A DNA stretch of 8,303 bases from positions 1 through 8,303 of the forward strand of contig CANQVW010000065.1 in the NCBI GenBank assembly GCA_947627395.1, in the 5' to 3' direction. The DNA comes from an uncultured Bacilli bacterium (lineage in GTDB: Bacteria > Bacillota_I > Bacilli_A > ML615J-28 > CAG-698). Shown here in pieces: positions 1 through 5,528 of this stretch (its first letter is position 1; each line of letters starts with the position of its first letter). Under the pieces are notes generated by a model. That model did not search any database. It saw nothing but the letters and a program-made list of their open reading frames with translations, and had not been told where the DNA came from. The position numbers were made by a program, and so were the translations under genes.

Positions 1-371
1 TGAATTTTATCTTTTCCAAGTGAAATGATACTTCCATCATGAAGAATATGATAGGTTGATTCAGGAAACTTGAGATTTAATTCCATATCCATCCAGTGGG
101 CAACATTCAGTTCATCATTTTCAATCTTTTCAATTGCAGCTTTATGACAATAGATTGGACATTGATATTCTGAAATTACTTCTTTTAAATGAATCATATG
201 ATCAGCATGTGCATGTGTCAATAAAACTCCAACAACAGGCGAAGTCACAAGTTTTTTGATTTCACTCAGTTGAGCACTTGGATCAACAATAAATGTAGCA
301 CTTTCATTATAAAGTATGTATGTATTCGATATAATGTTTCTTCCGTATATTGCTTCTACTTGAATTGACAT
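1..371 (-). CDS. Metallo-beta-lactamase-fold hydrolase (partial, C-terminus beyond left edge)
   Basis: The first 123 residues of an MBL-fold metal hydrolase of the glyoxalase II / YqgX-like type; the rest lies outside the window. A beta-strand start with an NTYIL motif (residues 16-20) and VDP (29-31) leads to the metal-binding signature THAHADH at 52-58, giving H53, H55, D57 and H58 as expected ligands of a dinuclear zinc site. The later ligands are not in the window, so completeness cannot be judged. The ATG at 371 is preceded by AGAAAGGA (378-385) at suitable spacing. The gene starts 19 nt after the ylmC-like gene stops, so the two are probably cotranscribed. The family hydrolyses many thioester, phosphoester or lactam substrates, and nothing here fixes the substrate. 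A glyoxalase-II-like soluble cytoplasmic enzyme is the most economical guess. Confidence 0.85.
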   Translation of the reverse strand, partial: MSIQVEAIYGRNIISNTYILYNESATFIVDPSAQLSEIKKLVTSPVVGVLLTHAHADHMIHLKEVISEYQCPIYCHKAAIEKIENDELNVAHWMDMELNLKFPESTYHILHDGSIISLGKDKI

Positions 372-390
372 AAGAATTCCTTTCTATAAC

Positions 391-627
391 TTATTCGGTT
401 TGATTACAATTTACAATAATAACTTCTCCACCAATTTTCACAATCTGGTTCCATTGAATGTTAATTTGATTATTTCCAAAGAAACCAGATAAACCTTTGT
501 TTTTGGTTACTGTGATGGAATTAATTTTACCTGTAGTAAAATCAACTTCAATATCAGTTACTTTTCCAAGTTTACTACCATCTGTTACATTAACAACATC
601 ACGAGTTTGAAGTTCTTTTAACAACAT
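391..627 (-). CDS. ylmC: YlmC/YmxH family PRC-barrel protein
   Basis: A 78-residue single PRC-barrel domain protein. The pattern LQTRDVVNVTDGSKLGKV near the N-terminus, then DFTTGKI, GFFG and IQWNQIVKIGGEVIIV, is that of the YlmC/YmxH family, which is found mainly in spore-forming Firmicutes and is usually annotated as a sporulation protein of unknown biochemical role. The length is close to the family's usual 75-90 residues. I place the start at the ATG at 627, not the in-frame GTG at 636. The GTG lies inside the ribosome binding sequence, and the ATG start lines up with the N-terminus of B. subtilis YlmC as I recall it. It follows the yqeK-rsfS gene by 52 nt with no convincing terminator between, and precedes the MBL hydrolase by 19 nt, so it probably belongs to the same transcript. 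No signal peptide or membrane segment is visible; the protein should be cytoplasmic. Confidence 0.85.
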   Translation of the reverse strand: MLLKELQTRDVVNVTDGSKLGKVTDIEVDFTTGKINSITVTKNKGLSGFFGNNQINIQWNQIVKIGGEVIIVNCNQTE

Positions 628-631
628 TTTT

Positions 632-638
632 ATCACCC
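632..638 (-). promoter_or_regulatory. Ribosome binding site that decides the ylmC-like start
   Basis: The minus strand reads GGGTGATAAAATG. GGTGAT matches the 3' half of the extended Shine-Dalgarno sequence GGAGGTGAT, at the register that puts the ATG at 627 at normal distance. The upstream GTG (636-634) is part of this site, so it is unlikely to be the initiation codon. Confidence 0.6.
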
Positions 639-679
639 ATAATAATATATGAAAAAGAAACTAAAAAATGACAATTTTT

Positions 680-1603
680 TTATTTTTGTATCGAAACTTT
701 AGGAATATTGATATATAAACGATCTAAGCCATAGAGCTCTCGATCTTCTTTTAAAAACAAATGAACGACAATATCTCCTAAATCAACTAAAGACCACCCA
801 TGGCCTTTTTCAATGCCACGAAGAATAAAATCTTCACTTAAATAATGAATTGCGGCAAACATTTGTGTTTCTGATAAGGCTGTTGTTACTATTACATAAT
901 CACAAAGGCTAGAAAAATTGCGAACATCGTACACCATGATATTTTCAACCAAATTACGATCAATGGTTTCGAGAACTTCTTCTAATTTTCCATGGACTTC
1001 TTTTTTATATTTTTTATAGTCTTCATAAGCTTCTAATGTATAGGGATGTAGAGGAAGATTTCTACTTCTAACATACGTAATTGTATCTTCTAACATGATT
1101 GCAATGGCTTTTTTATAATCTTTCATGGCAATATTTCGAACTTTTTCATACATTTTTCCTTGCCTTTGATCTTCAATATAATCACTTAAAAAGATGACCT
1201 CTTGTAATGGTGTCATTTGTTTTTTTCCAGTGGTATGAAATTCAATAGCACTTAAAATTTCTTCATCATGAATGTCTAATTCATCTTCAACAACCCATCT
1301 TCCTAAAAGAGCATGCCAAACTTTTGGACTAGAATCTAAAACACTTAAAGGAAGAGCGTGTCGTAAAACAATATCTTCAAATTCTGATTTTGTAAGCAAC
1401 TTGGCATAATCATGTAATATTCCTGCAATCATAGCTTTGTTTTTATCAACAGGAAGATGATATAAATCAATTAATTCAATTGCTTTTTTCATCACGCCAA
1501 TCGAATGTTGATAACGCTCAAAACGCTCTTCATCTTGTGAAGATGAAAATTTTTCAAACAAACAGGTTTGATAATCTTTGATTTCTTTATAAGGTGTCAT
1601 CAT
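680..1603 (-). CDS. yqeK-rsfS: Fused YqeK Ap4A hydrolase and RsfS ribosome silencing factor
   Basis: One uninterrupted 307-residue frame joins two proteins that are separate neighbours in B. subtilis (YqeK about 186, RsfS about 118 residues). Residues about 1-200 are an HD-domain YqeK: H33, the HD pair in GILHDYAKL (64-65), H97 in WHALLG, H123 in EFHTTG and D141 in LSDYIED form the expected metal site. YqeK proteins symmetrically hydrolyse Ap4A to two ADP. Residues about 205-303 are RsfS/YbeB: YDVRNFSSLCDYVIVTTA, GHGWSLVDLGDIVVHLF and the ELYGLDRLY end match the family, which binds ribosomal protein L14 on the 50S subunit and blocks subunit joining in starvation. No linker longer than a few charged residues (KKYKKEVHGK) separates the domains. 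The ATG at 1603 shares its first base with the yqeH stop (TAATG), and AGAAAGG lies upstream; a second ATG follows at once at 1600. Translational coupling to yqeH is likely. Domain identity is sure; that both halves are active is inferred. Confidence 0.93.
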   Translation of the reverse strand: MMTPYKEIKDYQTCLFEKFSSSQDEERFERYQHSIGVMKKAIELIDLYHLPVDKNKAMIAGILHDYAKLLTKSEFEDIVLRHALPLSVLDSSPKVWHALLGRWVVEDELDIHDEEILSAIEFHTTGKKQMTPLQEVIFLSDYIEDQRQGKMYEKVRNIAMKDYKKAIAIMLEDTITYVRSRNLPLHPYTLEAYEDYKKYKKEVHGKLEEVLETIDRNLVENIMVYDVRNFSSLCDYVIVTTALSETQMFAAIHYLSEDFILRGIEKGHGWSLVDLGDIVVHLFLKEDRELYGLDRLYINIPKVSIQK

Positions 1604-2754
1604 TAAAAAATTGCCTTTCTTTTGGTGATTTGAATCGATTCAAAACAATAAATTTGTAGGGTTCCACTTCCATAAATGGAAATAAAACCAATACCAGGAA
1701 TCGAAATATCTATTTTTTCTTCTTTTGAAAAAGAAAATTGATGAAGAGTACGATTTCCTAATATCGCTCTTTCTTGTTTGGTTGGATATTTTAAAATATC
1801 ATCTAGATGATTTTGATAAAACTCATGGGCATTTTCTTCTTTTGTACGATGAATATATAATGTATTTGAACAATATGTTACAAAAGAACTTTTTTCTCCT
1901 TCGATAAAATTGATTTGTAAGAACCCTTGAATGAATAATGCTTGATGTGGTTCTAACTGATATACTTTAGGACGAAGATAAGATTTAGGAATGATTTTAT
2001 CTAGTGTTTTTTTATCTAAATAATTTAAATAACTATTCGGATTGATTAAACCCGGTGTATCAACAAAATAGAATTGATCATGCCACGGGATATAAATAAA
2101 ATCTAAGGTTGTATTGACTGTATTAGATACTGTAATGAAATCTTCTTCTTGGGTATATTTTTTTATGATTTGGTTGAGAATGGTTGATTTTCCAACATTG
2201 GTCATTCCAACAAAATAAATATAATCCCAATGTTTATAATCACTATGATTATAATCATCTAAATATTCTTTTATTTTTTCTAAAAGGAAATCAATATCAT
2301 CCATTGATTTTCCTGACATAAAAAGTAAATCCATTACTTGTATCTTTTTTGTTTTCAAATAAGAGCGTATGGATGATTCTATTTTTTGATGACTTTTCGT
2401 CTTTTTTGATTCTAATAAGGTTTTAGGAAATAAATCTATTTTATTGATGACCATTAAAATAGGAAGTTTTTTAAAAAGATTGGAAAGATTTGAAGGAATC
2501 GTTCCATCTAAATCAAGTAAATCAGCAATCCAGACAATAAGTCCTGGATGATGTTGGATTTCTTTCATCCAATCTAAATAATCCTGATCTTTTATTTTTA
2601 TTTTTTGATTTTTGTTATAATGTCTTAAATCAAAACATCTTTTACAATAAAACTGTTCTTGTTTTGTTTCTAAAACTTTGGGGTCAATGTATCCTTTTTG
2701 ATTGGGTGAAGCGGTTTGAATAATGGCACCACATCCCATGCATTTAACACTCAT
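1603..2754 (-). CDS. yqeH: YqeH, circularly permuted ribosome-biogenesis GTPase
   Basis: A 383-residue GTPase of the YqeH family, needed for 30S subunit assembly in B. subtilis (about 366 residues there). An N-terminal zinc finger is formed by C5/C8 (KCMGCG) and C37/C40 (YCKRCFDLRHYN). The G motifs come in the permuted order G4-G5-G1-G2-G3: NKID at 104-107, SGK at 147-149, the P-loop GMTNVGKST at 183-191, a threonine pair in NTTLDF, and VDTPGL at 231-236. The usual PGTT around G2 reads VNTT here, a small deviation from the family as I remember it. The remainder, about 240-383, is the C-terminal YqeH domain, thought to contact RNA. The start overlaps the 3' end of yqeG by 11 nt, and its ribosome binding site AGAGGA lies within yqeG. 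The gene ends in a one-base overlap with yqeK-rsfS. Coupled translation of yqeG, yqeH and yqeK-rsfS is the natural reading. Cytoplasmic. Confidence 0.96.
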   Translation of the reverse strand: MSVKCMGCGAIIQTASPNQKGYIDPKVLETKQEQFYCKRCFDLRHYNKNQKIKIKDQDYLDWMKEIQHHPGLIVWIADLLDLDGTIPSNLSNLFKKLPILMVINKIDLFPKTLLESKKTKSHQKIESSIRSYLKTKKIQVMDLLFMSGKSMDDIDFLLEKIKEYLDDYNHSDYKHWDYIYFVGMTNVGKSTILNQIIKKYTQEEDFITVSNTVNTTLDFIYIPWHDQFYFVDTPGLINPNSYLNYLDKKTLDKIIPKSYLRPKVYQLEPHQALFIQGFLQINFIEGEKSSFVTYCSNTLYIHRTKEENAHEFYQNHLDDILKYPTKQERAILGNRTLHQFSFSKEEKIDISIPGIGFISIYGSGTLQIYCFESIQITKRKAIF

Positions 2755-3307
2755 GGTTTTCCTCTATTTCTTTATATCGATCAGGATACTGTTTCTTAAT
2801 TCGTTTTAAGATCTTTTTTTCTCTTCTTAGGTTGAGTCTGGTATACCATTTTTCCCCTTTATGTTTAATAGGATTTACAAGAATACTATCAATTTTAAGT
2901 TTAGATGCCGCTAATATATCGGTTAATAATTGATCTCCTATGGCTATAACTTCCTGTTTTTCTTTTTTATGTTTGGTTCGCTTTAATGCTTTTTTATATC
3001 CTTTTGTGAATGGTTTCATAGCAAAACTAATATATTGACATCCAATTTCACTTGCAAAGGAAGATACTCTTTTCTTATGATTGTTAGAAACAATGATAAT
3101 TTCAAAACCAATCGAGTGAATATACTCAAATAATTTCTTTAACTTTTCATCGGGAGAGGATGCATCATAAGGAATTAACGTATTATCTAAATCTGTTAGA
3201 ATAATTCTTTTTCCTCGTTCGTATAATTTAATATAATCGATGTCGTAAACTGTTTTAACACAGAATGTGGGAATAAATTTCGACAATCTAAAATAACATT
3301 CTAACAC
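2744..3307 (-). CDS. yqeG: YqeG family HAD-type phosphatase
   Basis: A 187-residue HAD-superfamily phosphatase (YqeG, subfamily IIIA). Motif I is DLDNTL (39-44, nucleophile D39 and acid D41), motif II is SNN (74-76), motif III lysine is K98 in AMKPF, and motif IV is GDQLLTD (124-130). All catalytic positions are intact. The conserved N-terminal pattern LSKFIPTFCVKTVYDID is typical. The physiological substrate of the family is not established; its constant linkage to yqeH suggests a role near ribosome assembly. Translation probably starts at GTG 3307, because a very strong GGAGGAG lies five bases upstream and no ATG fits this frame nearby. It is the first gene of the leftward string and diverges from sigK over a 60-bp gap. 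No good sigma-A promoter was found for it in that gap. The C-terminus is rich in lysine and arginine (140-180), which could suit RNA or ribosome contact (inference). Confidence 0.93.
   Translation of the reverse strand: MLECYFRLSKFIPTFCVKTVYDIDYIKLYERGKRIILTDLDNTLIPYDASSPDEKLKKLFEYIHSIGFEIIIVSNNHKKRVSSFASEIGCQYISFAMKPFTKGYKKALKRTKHKKEKQEVIAIGDQLLTDILAASKLKIDSILVNPIKHKGEKWYTRLNLRREKKILKRIKKQYPDRYKEIEENHEC
3271..3299 (+). promoter_or_regulatory. Possible sigma-E-type promoter for sigK
   Basis: Upstream of sigK, GAATAAA (3271-3277), 14 bases, then AATAACAT (3292-3299) resembles the mother-cell sigma-E pattern (about GAATATT, 14-15 bases, CATACAAT), with 5/7 and 5/8 matches. The site lies within the 5' part of yqeG. 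Sigma-E control of sigK is known in B. subtilis, but in such AT-rich DNA this match is weak evidence. Confidence 0.2.
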
Positions 3308-3312
3308 AAGAT

Positions 3313-3319
3313 CTCCTCC
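3313..3319 (-). promoter_or_regulatory. Strong ribosome binding site supporting the yqeG GTG start
   Basis: The minus strand reads GGAGGAG followed by five bases and GTG (3307). A near-perfect Shine-Dalgarno sequence at ideal spacing is what makes the non-ATG start credible. Confidence 0.75.
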
Positions 3320-3367
3320 GTTTCTAATAGTTTTCTTCAGGCAAAGATTGACCTAAAGGAGTTAAAA

Positions 3368-4048
3368 ATGAATTTATTACTTTTAATTCTTCCTCTTCTT
3401 GGGAGCATCAATTCAGAAAGTTACCCTGAAATATTATCTTATGAGGAAGAGGAATACTATTTAAAAAAATGGCAAGAAAAAGATGAAAATGCTCGAAATA
3501 TATTGATAGAGCATAATTTACGTTTGGTTGCTCATATTGTGAAAAAATTTGAAAACACCAAAGAAGACAAAGAAGATTTACTTTCTATTGGTGCGTTTGG
3601 TTTGATTAAGGCGGTAGATACATATCATTTTGATGCGAAAACTCGCCTTGCAACGTATGCTTCTAAGTGCATAGAAAATGAAATTTTAATGTATCTACGT
3701 AGTTCAAAAAAGAAAAAGCAAACAACATGGCTTTATTCCGCAATTGGTACAGATAAAGATGGGAATGAAATCAAGTTATGTGACGTGATTGAAGATCCCC
3801 ACCCAACCATGATGGAACAAATCCTCAAAGAGGAAAATAGAACTAAAATTATGGAGTCTCTTTCGATTTTAAATGATCGAGAATTAGATATCATTTCTTG
3901 TCGATTTGGTTTTTTTAATCATCCCGTAGAAACACAAAGAGAAATATCAAAGAGAATGAATATTTCTAGAAGTTATGTTTCTAGGATTGAAAAAAGAGCA
4001 TTAACAAAAATTTATCTATTTCTTACGGCAACAAATACCAACGAATGA
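3368..4048 (+). CDS. sigK: RNA polymerase sporulation sigma factor SigK
   Basis: A 226-residue sigma-70 family protein (B. subtilis SigK is 241). The diagnostic stretch RNILIEHNLRLVAHIVKKF (43-61) is SigK-like; SigE has ERNLRLVVYI here. Region 2.4 follows as ATYASKCIENEILMYLR (95-111), then the IGTDKDGNEI linker (126-135), and region 4.2 as QREISKRMNISRSYVSRIEK (190-209), the -35-binding helix-turn-helix. SigK directs late mother-cell transcription, mainly of coat and germination genes. The first 12 residues are hydrophobic (LLLLILPLLG) and align with the pro-sequence that SpoIVFB removes in Bacillus, but are clearly shorter than its 20 residues. The ATG at 3368 is supported by AAAGGAG (3355-3361) six bases upstream. 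The frame is intact, with no skin-type interruption. It ends with TGA at a terminator shared with the convergent ROK gene. Nothing in the window encodes its processing enzyme. Confidence 0.93.
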   Translation: MNLLLLILPLLGSINSESYPEILSYEEEEYYLKKWQEKDENARNILIEHNLRLVAHIVKKFENTKEDKEDLLSIGAFGLIKAVDTYHFDAKTRLATYASKCIENEILMYLRSSKKKKQTTWLYSAIGTDKDGNEIKLCDVIEDPHPTMMEQILKEENRTKIMESLSILNDRELDIISCRFGFFNHPVETQREISKRMNISRSYVSRIEKRALTKIYLFLTATNTNE

Positions 4049-4053
4049 GAAAT

Positions 4054-4086
4054 AATGCCTTACAATAAACATATTCGTAAGGCATT
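4054..4086. terminator. Bidirectional hairpin terminator between sigK and the ROK gene
   Basis: AATGCCTTAC (4054-4063) pairs perfectly with GTAAGGCATT (4077-4086), a 10-bp stem with a 13-base loop that can add an AATA/TATT inner helix. On the plus strand it is followed by the T-rich run GAATTTTACTTTTT. On the minus strand the following tract is weaker (ATTATTTCTC). It sits in the 43-bp gap between two convergent genes, which is where a two-way terminator is expected. Confidence 0.85.
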
Positions 4087-4091
4087 GAATT

Positions 4092-5462
4092 TTACTTTTT
4101 AATGGTTGGAAGACTTGCTGCGGCAATCGATTGTCCAACTCTACGATTCAAATCATCTGGCATATGAAGTACAGTTCTTGCCATTTCAGGGAATTCTTTA
4201 TACAATACTTTTCTTGCACGAGAAATGATGGTATTTCCACCTTTTCCACTAACAACGCGTCCCAGTAATAAGACATGTTTAATGTCATAAAAATGGGCAT
4301 AGTAAGCAAGGGTATATCCTAAATAAATACCAATGTCATTAAAAATAGCTTCTACTGTTTCATTTCCTTCTTCATTTAAATCTTGAAGATATTTTAATTT
4401 ACGAGCTGGGCTCCAACTTGGATCTAGGGTAATTCCAGCAGCTTCTGCTAACTTAATCACTCCATCTTGAGAAAAGTATTTTACACCACATCCGTAGTCA
4501 CCACTCCACTCATCTACCATAGCATTTTTATTGAAGTCAACAGGAACGAAAGCAAGTTCATTTAACCATCCAAGCAAGCTTCCTTTGCGAGCAATGTATC
4601 CTGCAGCCTCACTTGTTCCCATAGCAATGCCAAGTACTCGGTCATCATTTAAATCCATAGCTCCTGCTAAAGCAGTTACATCCCCATCATTTGCAACAAC
4701 AAGAGGGACATTACCAAATTCTTTTGCAACATCAATATAAATGTTTTTAACATGTTTATCGAAATCTTCTTTACTTACTTTTAAGAATAAGGAAGCAACC
4801 ATGACTTTATTATCTACACAAATACCTGCTGTAGATACGCCAATAGAATCTACTCTTGGCAAATAACTTGCGGCAGTTTTAATAGAATCAACAATTCCAT
4901 CATAATGATATTGTGGGTCACTATTAATTTTAGGGAACCAGACCACTTCATCACTGAAAACAACTTTTCCATCAATGGATGCAGATACTTTACGATCGCT
5001 TCCACCAGCATCAAAGCCAATTCGACAGCCATCTAAATTATTATCCATTGTCACAGTTTCTGTATTTACTGGTGGAACTTCATCCTTTTCACAAGCAATC
5101 ACTTGAAATTCATTTTCATAAACATTACTCATAAAATCATAGTCAAAAGCACGTGAACCTGTTTTGGAATAAGCTTCACTTAATTTATTCGCAATATATT
5201 TGGAGCCAGCAATGTATAATTTATATCCTCCGACCATCCAAACCAATGTTTTCACAATTCTTTCAATGAAATCATAATTTTCTTCATCGTGACCTGTACC
5301 ATCCTTATAAACATCAATTGTATAAATATAATTATATCCTTTTGTTCTTTCTAAACAAATGGTAAGTTCATTGGACAAGCCACTTTCTTCTACTTTATTA
5401 TTAAAATTTCTTAATTCTAAAATGGCAGGTTTAAAGTCTTTGTCAAACTTAGGTATATACAT
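4092..5462 (-). CDS. Divergent ROK-family (sugar kinase-like) protein
   Basis: A 456-residue protein whose last about 310 residues have the actin-like ATPase fold of ROK sugar kinases. Phosphate-1 is IGFDAGGSDRKVS (148-160), the catalytic Asp is D259 in VANDGDVTALAG, phosphate-2 is GIAMGTSEAAGYI (278-290), and the adenosine loop is LLLGRVVSGKGG (398-409). The usual zinc site is missing: the CxCGxxGC cysteine cluster is reduced to DYGCG (322-326), and the conserved GH motif reads ELAFVPVD (302-309). Residues about 1-147 form an N-terminal domain absent from ordinary glucokinases, and no helix-turn-helix is seen, so a NagC-type repressor is unlikely. I start it at ATG 5462, because a promoter places the transcript start downstream of the in-frame ATG at 5492. 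It probably phosphorylates a hexose or amino sugar, but the substrate is unknown. It follows the unrecognised gene by 66 bp and has its own promoter. No signal peptide is visible. Confidence 0.8.
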   Translation of the reverse strand: MYIPKFDKDFKPAILELRNFNNKVEESGLSNELTICLERTKGYNYIYTIDVYKDGTGHDEENYDFIERIVKTLVWMVGGYKLYIAGSKYIANKLSEAYSKTGSRAFDYDFMSNVYENEFQVIACEKDEVPPVNTETVTMDNNLDGCRIGFDAGGSDRKVSASIDGKVVFSDEVVWFPKINSDPQYHYDGIVDSIKTAASYLPRVDSIGVSTAGICVDNKVMVASLFLKVSKEDFDKHVKNIYIDVAKEFGNVPLVVANDGDVTALAGAMDLNDDRVLGIAMGTSEAAGYIARKGSLLGWLNELAFVPVDFNKNAMVDEWSGDYGCGVKYFSQDGVIKLAEAAGITLDPSWSPARKLKYLQDLNEEGNETVEAIFNDIGIYLGYTLAYYAHFYDIKHVLLLGRVVSGKGGNTIISRARKVLYKEFPEMARTVLHMPDDLNRRVGQSIAAASLPTIKK

Positions 5463-5465
5463 AAA

Positions 5466-5477
5466 TCCTCTCCTCCT
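5466..5477 (-). promoter_or_regulatory. Ribosome binding site that decides the ROK gene start
   Basis: The minus strand reads AGGAGGAGAGGA followed by TTT and ATG (5462). The GGAGG core is nine bases from that ATG. The upstream in-frame ATG (5492) would translate this site into Arg-Arg-Arg-Gly, which argues against it. Confidence 0.85.
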
Positions 5478-5492
5478 ATAATCATTATTCAT

Positions 5493-5521
5493 AGTATACC
5501 ATATTTTTCCATGAGTTTCAA
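5493..5521 (-). promoter_or_regulatory. Sigma-A promoter for the ROK gene
   Basis: On the minus strand TTGAAA (5521-5516) is followed by exactly 17 bases and TATACT (5498-5493), with a TG one base before the -10 element (extended -10). Transcription should start near 5486-5487, leaving a leader of about 25 bases that contains the ribosome binding site. No operator-like palindrome is obvious in the leader. Confidence 0.85.
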
Positions 5522-5528
5522 TCTTTTT

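Noticed and set aside
628..636. GTG at 636 as start of the ylmC-like gene
   Set aside because: It overlaps the GGGTGAT ribosome binding site and has no Shine-Dalgarno of its own; the ATG at 627 aligns with the family N-terminus.
641..680. TTGTCA with TATATT as a sigma-A promoter for the ylmC-like gene
   Set aside because: The spacer is 19 bases, too long, and the surrounding A/T runs give many such matches; a CATATATTA sigma-K-like -10 there has no matching -35.
663..681. AAAAAAT/ATTTTTT hairpin at the end of yqeK-rsfS as a terminator
   Set aside because: The 7-bp stem is made only of A-T pairs, overlaps the stop codon, and is expected by chance in such sequence.
1725..1907. Plus-strand open frame opposite yqeH
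   Set aside because: Antisense shadow in AT-rich sequence with no ribosome binding site or recognisable motif.
3308..3367. Sigma-A promoter for yqeG in the divergent gap
   Set aside because: A TATTAG -10 candidate exists, but no acceptable -35 lies 16-18 bases upstream.
4531..4740. Plus-strand open frame opposite the ROK gene
   Set aside because: Antisense shadow of a well-supported coding region, with no ribosome binding site and low-complexity Ser/Ala composition.
5463..5492. In-frame ATG at 5492 as start of the ROK gene
   Set aside because: It lies upstream of the predicted transcription start and would translate the strong ribosome binding site; the ATG at 5462 fits better.
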